Below, one piece after another: positions 22,144 through 33,952 of a stretch of 64,000 bases of DNA. Location of the stretch: contig CP051139.1 of the NCBI GenBank assembly GCA_001592805.2, forward strand, positions 2,976,001-3,040,000. Direction: 5' to 3'. Numbering within the stretch: position 1 is the stretch's first letter; each line of letters opens with the position of its first letter. This stretch comes from Peltaster fructicola. Its lineage: Eukaryota > Ascomycota > Dothideomycetes. The position numbers were made by a program, and so were the translations under genes. Under the pieces are notes generated by a model. That model saw nothing but the letters and a program-made list of their open reading frames with translations, ran no database searches and was not told the origin of the DNA.

Positions 22144-25100
22144 ATGAATATTTCGAGTTTGCTATCCCCTGCGCTCACGGAAGATGAGCAAGGAAATGCA
22201 GGGAAGCGAAGCAGGAAGCCAGCCCCACAACAGGAACATACTCGTGTAGGCGACACTGCTCAAACACAGTACCATCAGAACCTTGCCGGTAGCGAGATAC
22301 AACAACGTTATCCATCGCCGGTCGTCGAGCACAAGAACGTCTCACATCGTCCTCATCAACACACAAGCCATTCGACCACAGAACCATCTCGACAGCGGCG
22401 TTCACCACCGTACGGCGCACCAGCGTCTTCTCACATCACCGCATTAGAAAACATCAGCAGCGTCGCAAGACCTGCTCTTGCCGATACGAATACTTCGCAA
22501 TCTCATCAACCAGCGACCGACAGGCATGAGTCTGCGTCTGACGGCTCTCACCCTCCTTCGCGACCCGTAGCGCTTCCAAATCTTCGAGCTCTCTCTAATC
22601 GATCACTCGCCACACTCACAATGGAGGACGTTCCTGCGGAGACACCTACACCGCGCACATTCCAGTCTAGCGATCTCTCTGAAGAGGAGCTTAGCACCGT
22701 CAATCAGTTGCTCGTTTATCTCAATGAGAACAGCTATGCATATGACAGTCATGTGCAGCTCATCAACCTCCTGCACAAAGGCTTTCTTGCTCATGTGGCC
22801 ACTTCTGGGAATGATCCTCGCTCATACACAATGCTGCCAGAGCTGCGGCAAGCACGTGAGGCCATGGATTCGCGATTTGCCGTTGGTGAAGCGCTTTGGT
22901 TGGACTGGCTCAATGATGAAACAAGACTCGCCAGGTCGACTGAAGAACGTGTTGAAGTGCTCGAATTGCTTCAGCGGGCGACCCAAGATGAGCCGGCTTC
23001 TGACAAGCTGTGGCAGATGTACATCGACTGGGTCGAGATCAACTATGCTACATGCTTCGCTGTCAAAGGCATGGATGTGATGCCGATGGACGACGAAGAC
23101 AAAGAAGTCTGCCAGGCAATCTTCACGAAAACCCTGCTATACGAGGTGTTAGAGCAGGCTGCCAAAGCCTTGCACTGGCGCATCGATGTAAGCCACGCTG
23201 TGTGGAACAGATACCTCAGATTTCTAGTGCAACACGTGGTGGAGCAGCCTTCGGAGGACTTGACCAATGCACCAACCGTGCAGCAGCTTGCGCAGCTGTT
23301 CGCCGAGCGTTTGCAAGAGCCACACGCTCACCCTGACAAGACCGTGCAGCTGTTCTGGCCACTCGCCCGCGAGCTGTATGGCGATCGAGCAAATTCGCAG
23401 ATGACGCGCATGCAAAGCTTGATGCAGCTTGCCTTTGAGCAAGTTGACATTCGCAATATCCACGAGCACAAGCTTCAACAGGCCATCGATTCTGACGACC
23501 AAGCAGCCATTCTAGAGCAGTTCAATCACTTCCTCAAATGGGAACGCATCCACAAACAGCGAGCTCCATACGACAAAGACGTTCGAGCAGCATTGTTTGA
23601 GCGCGCACTCCTACAGTTTCCGACACTGGCAGACTTGTGGACTGAGTACATTGACTTCGTGATCAGCTTGCAGCCTCAAAGTCACAACCCGTCGGTATCT
23701 GTGCTCCCATTGCTGGAACGAGCAACGAAGCATTGTCCTTGGTCTGGCGAGCTGTGGGCTAGACGCATCTTGCGCTCAGATTATGAGCGCAAAACTTACG
23801 TCGAAATTGAGGCGCTTAAGCATCGTGCCACCAGCTCTGGCCTGCTTGACATTGGTGGCATGGAGGACTATCTCAAAGTCCTTGTTGAATGGTGTAGCTA
23901 TCTTCGTCGCCATGCATTCTCAGCTACTGCCGATGACGACAACAAGGACACAGCTGAAGTTGGTATCACGATGGCTCTGGAAGACATGCAAGAAGCAGGT
24001 AGGAAGTCCTACGGCGAAGAGTTCAAGGGCGATCCCCTGTTCCGTTTGGAGCAAGTGCAGGTTAAATTCCTCTGCGAAGCTCGTCGCATGCGAGACGCAC
24101 GAGATGTATGGCGCAACCTTGTGTCCAGCAAGAAGCATTTTGCCGACTTTTGGCTCAAGTACTACAACTTCGAGCTTACTCTTTGGATTCACGATCGAGT
24201 CAATGATGGCAAGCGGATCGAGACCACTGAGACTGGACCTCAATTGGCTACAGCAGTCGTCGAGGAGGCCTTGTCGCAGTATGGTCTAGATTGGCCTGAC
24301 AAGATCGCTGATATGTACATGGATCACTTCCAACACCACGAAAGCGTGGAGAAGGTACAGTCAGCCACCATCGCCGTCTGGGAGTTTCGCAGGAAGGTCG
24401 CACTCAAGCGCGCCAGGGAGGCCGAGGCTGCCGCGCGACAGCAGACTGAATCCATCTTGCAACAACGTGCACATCACGAGGCTGCCACAATGCAGCAATT
24501 GGAGGAGGTTCCTGCGCAAGCACAGCACCAAGCCGAAGGAGAGGTGCAGCCTGGCGAGAAACGAAAGCGCGACAGAGAGGGCGAAGAAGAGGGCGACAAC
24601 AAGAAGGCCAAGACCGAGGACATTGTTGAGCAGGAAGTACCAGCGGCACGCCAGAAGCGTGACCGTGAGAATCTCAGTATCACACTTGGCAACCTCACAC
24701 CAGAGACAACAGAAGAGGACATCCGCACGTTCCTGCGTGGTTGTGGGCCCATCCTATCTATCGCCATTACACCACATGATGGTCAAACGATGTCAGCTAC
24801 CGTGGCATTCGAGCAACCAGAGGATATCGACTTCGCCAAGTCCCGTCAAGGCTGGCCGATCAACGGCAATGAAGTACACATCCGCAAGGCCACTCAATCA
24901 ACGCTTTACGTGGCGAACTACCCGCCAGCATTTGACGAGACTAGCATTCGCAAGCTCTTTTCGTCGTATGGTGAGATCACAGGAGTCCGCTTCCCAAGTC
25001 TCAAGTTTAACAATCGACGTCGATTCTGCTACGTTCAATTCGTCTCACATCAGCAGGCGAAAGCGGCAGAGACTGCTATGGATGGCAAAAAGCTGGACGG

Positions 25101-25995
25101 GTTTCACCGACTTGTTGCAAAGATCTCAGATCCAGATGCGAAGAAACAACGAGGTGGACCACAAGCTGAGAAGCGAGAGCTATTCATCAAGAACATCGAC
25201 AGCAGCGCTTCAGAAGAAGAAGTCAAGGAGTTCTTCATGCAGTACGGCAAAGTCGAGTCTGTCCACTTACTCAAAAGCATCGTCAACCATCGACTAGGTG
25301 GAGGATTCATTGTGTACAGCACTGCTGAAGAGGCTCAAAAGGCCATCGACGAAGCTGATGGCAAGCCGTTCAGAGACCGCATCTTGCAAGTGACCTTGTC
25401 GACACCAAAAGGAGGAGCCGCACCTGAAGAGCAAGCTGCCAAGCAGGATATCATCGTCAAGCATGACTCCCTTGCCAACGGCGACCGTCGGGGCTCTGAC
25501 GTCTCTATGCTTAGCGCATCATCACATGATCCTCCGAGCCACATGACCGTGCGAGAGAGGCAGGTTGCGCTATTTGACGTGCCCGACACTGTCACGGATG
25601 CTCGCATTATCGAGGAAATGGAGAAACATGGTCGCATCGTCAAGTTGCAGCTTCGACGAGAACAGCATGCAGCTATTGTCGAGTTTGAGAACGTCAAAGC
25701 AGCATTCGAGGTACGTGTCGGCATCGACTTTCCGTCATTGGGTCCAGAGTGCAAGTCAGGTGAACCGAATGCTCTGTTCAATCAACACAAGGCGCCTCAG
25801 ACCAGCCGAGCTGGACTCATGCGGCCAAACACTATTTCTCGTCCAGTGCAGCGTGGTGCCAGACGAGGTGGACTTGGCTTCCGTCGTGGTGGATCGACTG
25901 ACAGAGCTGCACATGGTAATGCCAAACCTGCCAGAAGCAATGCCGACTTTAAGGCGATGTTCGAGCAGGGCAAGAAGTCAGAGCAAGCTGAGTAG
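22144..25995 (+). CDS. PRP24: U4/U6 snRNP recycling factor Prp24 (SART3-like)
   Basis: Prp24 anneals U4 and U6 snRNAs during spliceosome recycling in the nucleus. The intronless frame encodes 1283 aa. Residues 1-170 are low complexity. Residues about 185-740 form HAT (half-a-TPR) repeats with the usual W-x-x-Y/W and E-R-A patterns (ALFERALLQFPTLADLWTEY is one). A basic segment around residues 804-830 (KRKRDREG...KKAK) is a likely nuclear signal. RNA-recognition motifs follow at about 843-920, 920-995 (LYVANYPP, then FCYVQF), 1012-1088 (LFIKNIDSS, then GGFIVY) and a degenerate fourth at about 1139-1200. The C-terminal SNADFKAMF resembles the Lsm-interaction motif that contacts the U6 Lsm2-8 ring. 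The HAT-plus-RRM architecture is that of fission yeast Prp24 and human SART3; budding yeast Prp24 lacks the HAT part. Confidence 0.92.
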   Translation: MNISSLLSPALTEDEQGNAGKRSRKPAPQQEHTRVGDTAQTQYHQNLAGSEIQQRYPSPVVEHKNVSHRPHQHTSHSTTEPSRQRRSPPYGAPASSHITALENISSVARPALADTNTSQSHQPATDRHESASDGSHPPSRPVALPNLRALSNRSLATLTMEDVPAETPTPRTFQSSDLSEEELSTVNQLLVYLNENSYAYDSHVQLINLLHKGFLAHVATSGNDPRSYTMLPELRQAREAMDSRFAVGEALWLDWLNDETRLARSTEERVEVLELLQRATQDEPASDKLWQMYIDWVEINYATCFAVKGMDVMPMDDEDKEVCQAIFTKTLLYEVLEQAAKALHWRIDVSHAVWNRYLRFLVQHVVEQPSEDLTNAPTVQQLAQLFAERLQEPHAHPDKTVQLFWPLARELYGDRANSQMTRMQSLMQLAFEQVDIRNIHEHKLQQAIDSDDQAAILEQFNHFLKWERIHKQRAPYDKDVRAALFERALLQFPTLADLWTEYIDFVISLQPQSHNPSVSVLPLLERATKHCPWSGELWARRILRSDYERKTYVEIEALKHRATSSGLLDIGGMEDYLKVLVEWCSYLRRHAFSATADDDNKDTAEVGITMALEDMQEAGRKSYGEEFKGDPLFRLEQVQVKFLCEARRMRDARDVWRNLVSSKKHFADFWLKYYNFELTLWIHDRVNDGKRIETTETGPQLATAVVEEALSQYGLDWPDKIADMYMDHFQHHESVEKVQSATIAVWEFRRKVALKRAREAEAAARQQTESILQQRAHHEAATMQQLEEVPAQAQHQAEGEVQPGEKRKRDREGEEEGDNKKAKTEDIVEQEVPAARQKRDRENLSITLGNLTPETTEEDIRTFLRGCGPILSIAITPHDGQTMSATVAFEQPEDIDFAKSRQGWPINGNEVHIRKATQSTLYVANYPPAFDETSIRKLFSSYGEITGVRFPSLKFNNRRRFCYVQFVSHQQAKAAETAMDGKKLDGFHRLVAKISDPDAKKQRGGPQAEKRELFIKNIDSSASEEEVKEFFMQYGKVESVHLLKSIVNHRLGGGFIVYSTAEEAQKAIDEADGKPFRDRILQVTLSTPKGGAAPEEQAAKQDIIVKHDSLANGDRRGSDVSMLSASSHDPPSHMTVRERQVALFDVPDTVTDARIIEEMEKHGRIVKLQLRREQHAAIVEFENVKAAFEVRVGIDFPSLGPECKSGEPNALFNQHKAPQTSRAGLMRPNTISRPVQRGARRGGLGFRRGGSTDRAAHGNAKPARSNADFKAMFEQGKKSEQAE

Positions 25996-26680
25996 GCTGT
26001 GCTGGTGCCGTTGAAAGCGATATCGTGCTACTGTAGAAGCAAAGTCGTGCACATGTAGCATACTGTACTTTATGTATACCGGGATGACTGGCAACTGTAG
26101 CTAGTGATCTGTGTACTTCATGACGGCCTGTGTTCCAAGCGCCGTCGTTAGCCGCCCGACTTGACAACCGCCACAGCAATGAGCAAAGAGGCTGTGGCAC
26201 CTGCTGAGTACATGTGTGTCATGAGCAGTAAACCTGCTGGCCAGTGATAAGAGTCACGTTCCTGCACGCGCTATACCTGACTGGCGGCTTGTCATCAGCA
26301 CCACAACACCCCACGGACGCTCGTAGCTTGATAGCTTGCCTGGAGCTATCCTCATCACCTTGATACTGAGACGGCTTTGTTCTGCTTTGTAGTTGCAAGT
26401 TCACGGACAACGAAACACTGCATTTCAACAAAGGGCACTCCGAGGTCTAACAGACGATCAATCCGGTACACAAAGACAGGATCGGCTTATCTAGCCAACA
26501 ACGTGACTCAGCCTCAAGCCGCCCAGATCACAAGGAAGTCTCACTGCGTCATTCCTGCTCACAGTGAGTGAGCATCCTTTGTCACTCCTCGCCTACCTCC
26601 TGCAACTCACTGCGTGAGACCGCGACCTACCTGCTTATTGCTATCCCACCTACAACTCGCAAAGCACCAACACCGGGACC
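25996..26680. other. Intergenic region
   Basis: These 685 bp lie between PRP24 and the next plus-strand gene. No supported gene, RNA or repeat is seen. It presumably holds the PRP24 3' UTR and the next promoter, including a pyrimidine-rich leader just before 26681. Confidence 0.5.
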
Positions 26681-27301
26681 ATGTCCGCCGAGCAGACCTT
26701 CTCCACCGCCGATCTTCGAGGCAACGCCCAAGATTACAAACGCGACGCGACTCGCAAGCACAAGTGGGCTCTAGGCGCGACGCAGGGTGTCGGCAGAGCT
26801 GAACACAAGCCGAGACCACAACGTCCAGCAGAGACGTAGGTGTCCGTTGCCCCTGAGGTGCCGCAGTGACTGATTGAAAGCAGACACTACAACTACACTC
26901 GCCGCATCCGTGGTGCGGCTGTCGCAAACCTCCATCATGGAGCCAAGATGACTCGCAAGATTGATGCTCTTGAAGGGACTGCAGTGTCCGACGCGTCCGA
27001 GAGCAACTCCGACGACGGTTTTGGCATGCCATCTCCTGCAGTCGAGCCAACTCCTGTCTACTCTTTCGACGCTGCTCGCTCTCCATCTCAGGGCAGCCAG
27101 ATCCTGAACGCAGCTCTTGCAAAGGCGGTCGAGAAGTTCGAGGAGCGGGAGACCGACAAGCTCGTCAAGAATGAATACGACGTGCTTGATGTGGACGGCG
27201 AGGTCGTTGAGGCTGCGAAGGGCAAGAAGGGAAAGACCAAGACCAAAGCTGCAGAGCCAGTGGTTGGAGGTGATGTGGAGGAGGACTATGAATTTGTTTG
27301 A
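26681..27301 (+). CDS. Small conserved fungal protein, function unknown
   Basis: The exons 26681-26835 and 26884-27301 encode 190 aa. The 48-nt intron has donor GTAGGT, branch-like TGACTGAT and acceptor AAGCAG. Without it, exon 1 hits a stop at once. The N-terminal half is basic (KRDATRKHKW, then HYNYTRRIRGAAVANLHHGA). The C-terminal half is acidic, with a helical segment (ILNAALAKAVEKFEERETDKL), a Lys-rich linker and a final EEDYEFV that echoes the internal KNEYDVLDV. The product looks like a small scaffold or adaptor without enzymatic motifs. I recall similar fungal unknowns ending in this way but cannot assign a function. No signal peptide or membrane segment is visible. Confidence 0.75.
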
Positions 27302-28246
27302 ACTGGGCGATATCTGCTCATGCTATCTGCTCGAGGCATAGGACGGCGTTGTTTGGCGATTGGTGTGGACACTAGAAGGACGACTCTGTGTTCTTTGAGG
27401 ACGTGATACCCTAAGCCTGAGGATTAACGATACTTAGTGATGGCTACTTTTAACCTGTCTGAGCTGGGACAGAGCTCGATGGTCTCAAACCATGTGGTGC
27501 CGAGCGCAGTGTGTTGACGAATTCGTCTCACTCAATCTCTTTGACCTACCTCCGTAGGCGTGACATTCGCGTAGTCATGGACTCTCGTAGTGGTTGCAAC
27601 AGATCGACAAGCAGGATTTTCAGGCAGCCAAAATCGACGAGTGCATAGGACACTGCCTCAGGCCACGCGTCCCGACAACCTCATCTCTCAGGACCACCTA
27701 GATCTGCTCACAGCATCTTTGACTCTTCGTCGAAATCGCTACGGACTGTTGAAGTGCAAATTTCGCAAGTCGCGCCAGTCGATGGCTATGGCTCCGCAGA
27801 TCAGTTCGGTGACTGTATGGCGTACCTTAGCCAGCACTCCAGCACAATTTGGCATGGGCGTCACACTGGTTCGTCTGCTGTCGATAAGAATGCTCAACTA
27901 AGTTGCGTGCGTGTGAGAGGGAGATTCTTGTTCTAATGCTGATGGAGAAATTCTCTTCGTGCGTGAGCTTAAGCCGCATGGAATCACCCACTTCGTAGGG
28001 AGTTGCTGCAGGCATGCGTTGGCAATGCTTCAGGGCGGTTCAATCTCGACCATACGACAAACTCCGGTGAGCAAAGGGTCCGAAGGGAAGTGACAGCTGA
28101 GATTGGAGTTGCTGCCATGGTTGGTAGTGTCAATATCGAGACGTGATAGTATCACGACAATCATTCAGCCTTACTTTAATAGTCGCTTTCTTGGTGCCAA
28201 GCGACAGACCTCAGGCAGAACATAACATCGAGGACTGCTGCTCTAC
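27302..28246. other. Intergenic region
   Basis: These 945 bp carry no supported gene. A plus-strand frame at 27590-27901 (103 codons) has no motif or splice partner I can support. No tRNA or repeat is visible. Confidence 0.5.
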
Positions 28247-29921
28247 ATGGCGGACCGTGTGCTACTCGCTGCAGCACGGGACTCCGAGGATATTGCCACC
28301 GGACTGCAATCGTTCCGCGACATATTGCCCAAAGAGCATGCGAGCATCACAGCTATCATCGGCAAGCTGTACCAGATCAGCTCTTCTTTCAGCAAGCTCG
28401 ACGACGCGTCGCAGCATCCACAGTATGAGCTGTCCTTTCTCAGGATCAAGAGGGAAGTGCTTCATGTCGTGCTTAGCTCGCGGTCAACCAGTAAAATGAT
28501 GCTCGACATGTTCGGCCGCACGAAAAGCCTGTCGTACTCTCGGGTCTGGGACGATCTCAACTATCGAATGAGCAACGGTGAAGGCGTTACTCTGCATGAG
28601 CGATTGGACTGGTACTGCGATATGCTCTATGATTGTGTCCGTACGCTCAAAGGGCTTCCTTGTCCCGACAAGAACGCCATCCATGCAAAGATCGTTGAGC
28701 TGCTACATGCTCAGCAGCCTATGCACGTCCGGAGCCCGGTAGAAAGCCCGTATGTCTACGCTGAGGTGCAGGCTTCTCCTTCGTCTGATGGACCGCGACC
28801 ATCGTATCCATGGGCACCAGAACCACCTGTATCACCCACCTTTTCGTCGTCATCCGGACAAACTTACAACTCGAGTCATACCTCCTATTCAGTCTATGGA
28901 TTGAATGTTACACCTGCATCGTCCCATTGGGCTAAAGATGTCTTTGACGGTGTCTATCCAGGGTCGAAGTTCCGCAAAGAGTTTCGAAAGTACGAAGACT
29001 CTCTGAGTATCGAGCAATACTGACAGGCACTAGTGTCGAAGATTCGCGATGTGAAGGCGAAGTTATGCCTGATGCGCTGCACCGTCTGCAGCAGGATGGC
29101 TTTATACAAGCACTCGAATTGTGAGCCCGTCAGTTGTGCTTGAGACTATGCTGATCGTCGCAGACCTTTTGATGATGGCCAGGTCATGGTACGGCTGTAC
29201 CACCGAGCCTCAGATAGTCGAGCAAGAATACTCTTCTCTGCGGGCGGGAATGCCATATATTGTGCGCCACTCACACGGCTGAAGGCTGTCCGGGACAGGT
29301 CGTGCCTCAAGCTGTGCTTTGTGCTTGTGGATGGAGAGCATACTATACACAGGCTGTGGGCGAACCTCTGCTTTGCTTCTTTCGAGAGTATGTGGAAAGG
29401 AGTCACATCAAGCAAGACTGACTGCCATAGGAATGTGCCTGTTCTACTCTACCTTCGTTGCGATGAAGCGGCAAGACAACAGCAAGCTGCCCAAAGCACT
29501 TCTGGAAGACGATGAGCTCGACGAAGACGTACTGTTCAGCGGCATGGTACGAGATGAGGACATGCTCCACCGGCTGAGGCTCTTCAGGGACCAGGGCTCT
29601 GGTGCTCTCAGACTCGAAGCCACACCACTACGAGGCCCAATGGCAAGCGTGCCACTCTGGACATCATTCATAACGAGGTATAAGATCAAGGGTGACAAAG
29701 ACTGGGCGCATTACATGCGGGATGGAGTGGTGAGTCTGGTAGCGTTGAAACCGGCGCCATATGTGTTCCTACTAGAGTATAAGCCTCCGCGGCGTGGTAG
29801 TGAATGGCTGCTCCAGTTCGATGATCCCAAGAGTGAGTTCGAGAGTATTGCTGACGATTCCGAGCTGACCATGGGCAGAGGGCAAAGAATTTGTCTCAAC
29901 ATGGGTTGGACTATGCAATAG
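28247..29921 (+). CDS. Conserved fungal protein of unknown function, four exons
   Basis: The exons 28247-28989, 29034-29120, 29164-29387 and 29431-29921 encode 514 aa. The introns are 44, 43 and 43 nt, each with good GT-AG ends. The N-terminal about 150 residues (GLQSFRDILPKEHASITAII, then YSRVWDDLNYRMSNGEG and LHERLDWYCDMLYDCVRTLKG) match a helical domain I remember from many uncharacterised filamentous-fungal proteins. A Pro/Ser/Tyr-rich linker spans about residues 175-235. The C-terminal half (VMVRLYHRASDSRARILFSA, then MCLFYSTFVAMKRQD, then WLLQFDDPKSEFESIADD) looks like a folded domain. No catalytic motif is recognised and there is no signal peptide. The annotation rests on the joint frame: all four exons fuse in phase with no internal stop. 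Confidence 0.8.
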
Positions 29922-30298
29922 GTCTGACTGAGTGTCCTTCAAAGCACAGGGCGTAGCGCAGACGACACATCTCTTGACATCTACTCCGTTGTCTCGTTGA
30001 TGCCACGACTTAACGATTGACGACATTGATGATTCAAAAGTGGAAATAGACCAGATATAGATGACGAAGTACCCTACTCTGCTCGTGTGGTAGGAAAGAA
30101 AGCCATCTGTATCGTTCATGTGACTGGTCAGTACCTACTAAGCTTCGTCGTATGATTGGTTGTCTCACTATATTCTTCCCAACCTTGTGAGTGAATTTGG
30201 CTCAAAACACTGGACCCTTGACTCGCGTGGATAGAAATAATTTGGCAGTTGTATTTCGACGACGACCTAGTCTTGTATACATCTACGCAACTTACAAC
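29922..30298. other. Intergenic region upstream of HMT1
   Basis: These 377 bp probably hold the HMT1 promoter and 5' leader. No other feature is seen. Confidence 0.5.
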
Positions 30299-31565
<1,267 letters not shown>

Positions 31566-31813
31566 AACGATGCTTACGACAATCCCGACTTTTGATACCC
31601 CTTTATTGGTCATAGGAAGGAAGCTTACGAGATGGTGCTTCGCACACCGACTGGGTCGCAGCTTAGACTTCGCTGACCGTGTGCACGATGTAGTTTAGAA
31701 GTGCAGTCAAATGTACGTGTCTGCATGACAGATGATATGAGGCATCTCATGGCATAATGACTTTTCTTAGCTATGGGTGCATTTACTCTCCTTACGACAC
31801 GAGCATGCTTCCA

Positions 31814-33451
31814 TTACACCTCGAATATAGGACCGACTTCTCGACCTCCGCCGATGCCTCCCTGCCTAAGCTCAACCAGATCAATCCGCCAGCCTTTCCA
31901 CTGAGGCAGGGAGCGTTTGACATCCTTGACACGCTCGATACGTCGCTTCGACTCCTCTTCCTGCGCCATACGGAAAGCCTCTTCATCGAATCCGTCTTCG
32001 CTCATCAAGCCCAGACTCTGCTTCCGCGGTCTTGCTGCGTTGTTGGCGCTGCTCCTTCGACGTTGTTCGACCGTTCGTCCTGTGAAAGCACTTATACCAG
32101 AGTTGATGACATCTTGGAAAGTGCTGTGGTTCTGACGGCTGAAACTGCTGCTCCTTGCATTGTATGGCGTGGTCAGGTCGACGTCTTCGTATTCAAGAAA
32201 TCCGTCTTGCTCAGAAGACTGCACATCTCCTCGCTTCTCACGCCAAACGCCTCGCTTGAGGTCGAAGTTCTCTGCTTCAAGAGCACGAATTCGAGCTTGG
32301 AGTTGCCCGGCCTCGGTCTCCTCGTCCTGAAGGTCGAAGTCACTGGCGTCTCTGACGTGTGATGGCCTATCCCGACGCCGTAGTTGTGTGCGAAGATCGC
32401 TCAGCTCTCGATCCTTAGCCTGTGTGGCAGTCGTTGCATCGCGATGTACTTTCGTGAGAGCATCTAGTTTCTGCTGCAGAGTGGTGGCCTTTTGAGACGC
32501 TGCTTCGATATCTGACGTCGCAGTCCGCAAGTCAGACTCCAGCACAGTTATACGCTTAGTAAGTGCTTCTGGATCCTCGCTGGCAGCGTTCGTTTCATCG
32601 CTAGGAAAGGCAAGAGATACCTTGAGAGCATCAATTTCTTGCTTGGCTGCCTGTGTAGCAGAATTTGCTGAAGCGACACGATCTTCGGCGTCCTTAAGGT
32701 TGTCGTCACGTTCGCTGATGGTGGTGTTCAGAGTCGCGATCTGGTTCTTGAGATTACTTACTTCCAGCTCGAGTGTCTCAATGGCAGTAGTCTTGCTCTC
32801 CAGCTGCTGCGTAAGATCTGGACTCGTTGCGGTCAAGCGCCTGGCGTGGCCTTTTGCGCTCTGTTGTGCCTGAGTCAACTGTCGTTGAACGGATGCAAGT
32901 TCTGTACTCAAGGTGTCTGCCTCCTTCGCCTTTGACTTCAGTACGGCGATATCACTGCTACCCTCTCGAAGCGTTTCAAGCTCTTCCTCTGCCTTCGCCA
33001 AACGTGTCGAGCTCTCCTCTTGCTGGCTCTTCAAGTCCCTGTTCTCTTTCTCAAGCTCTTCAATGCGCGAAGTCTGCTTGCGATACAGCTCCTGGACCTC
33101 GCTATGCGGATCGCCTTCCCGAACAGAAGCGGCTCGATCCTTGTCTTGTAATGGTGGTGGTGCTGCTGATGGGACGGCTTCATCATCGTCAGCTTCGACA
33201 GTCTTGTCCTCGACGGTATCTGCAGTGTCTACAGTGTCTGTCGCTTCGGTCTCATCGGTTGGCTTTTCGCTGGCGCTCTTGTCGGCAACCTTCTTGGTGC
33301 TGGCCTTCTTGCTCTCTTTCTGCTTCTGCTTCTTGATCTGCTCGTACTACACATTGGTTAGTGCATGCTGCATGGACATGCGACACGTCACATCTACCTT
33401 CTTCTTCGCTGCAGCTAGCTTTTCAGCTTTCTCTTTGTCCTCATCGGCCAT
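31814..33451 (-). CDS. Long coiled-coil protein, golgin-like
   Basis: The minus-strand exons 33451-33398 and 33346-31814 encode 528 aa. The 51-nt intron has CACTAACC and ends TGTAG. The N-terminus (EKAEKLAAAKKKYEQIKKQ) is a short amphipathic basic helix of the kind found at golgin N-termini. An acidic Thr/Asp/Val repeat region (about residues 40-75) leads into heptad coiled coil from about residue 100 to 400. The C-terminus ends KGWRIDLVELRQGGIGGG and a short tail, conserved among fungal homologues that databases often call M protein repeat proteins, as I remember. A Golgi tether role is inference from architecture. No GRIP domain is visible. The gene faces the 3' end of HMT1, 248 bp away. 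Confidence 0.75.
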
Positions 33452-33952
33452 GTTGCAGCGTTGACAAGGCTGAGGTCACGAGCCGATGCTCGCACGAGGT
33501 GACTGATGCTTGCGACTTCACAGATCGAGGGTAGCTTGTTGTCATTAGGTACAATCAAACATCTTGCTAACCGTAGCGAATAAGCTCCAGCCCTGGTCCT
33601 GGTGTGCCAGCCAGCCGTCCCTTGCAGGGTGTCCTCACCCCGTCCACTCTGATTTGCAACCATCTCGTTTGCATATCTGAGGACCAGACACCGATCAACA
33701 TGCTCCAGCCGCTTGTACCGTTCGGAGGCTAGCTTACTGTGTTATGTTGGCACTGCCATGCGGTGCAGTATGGCGCGAATCTAGATCGACCTGTTACTCA
33801 ATAACGAGCATTGTGTGACGGAGCATGGCCCGAAACGCAGGCATCGCAGGGAGTCATACGGTGACAGCCTCAGTCTCGAAGCTAAGTTGTCGTCCTCTTC
33901 TACACCATTTCGCTGTCCAATTCATTGTTCCCGAGATCTGCCGGCAGATGCC
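33452..33952. other. Divergent intergenic region
   Basis: These 501 bp lie between the coiled-coil gene and the following transcription factor. The factor's frame stays open back to 33782 without an upstream ATG. Cys codons near 33910-33930 (FRCPIHCSRDL) do not form a Zn2Cys6 cluster. No other feature is seen. Confidence 0.5.

Noticed and set aside
24467-25297. 276-codon plus frame overlapping PRP24
   Set aside because: Out-of-frame shadow of the RRM region; Arg/Ser-rich nonsense composition.
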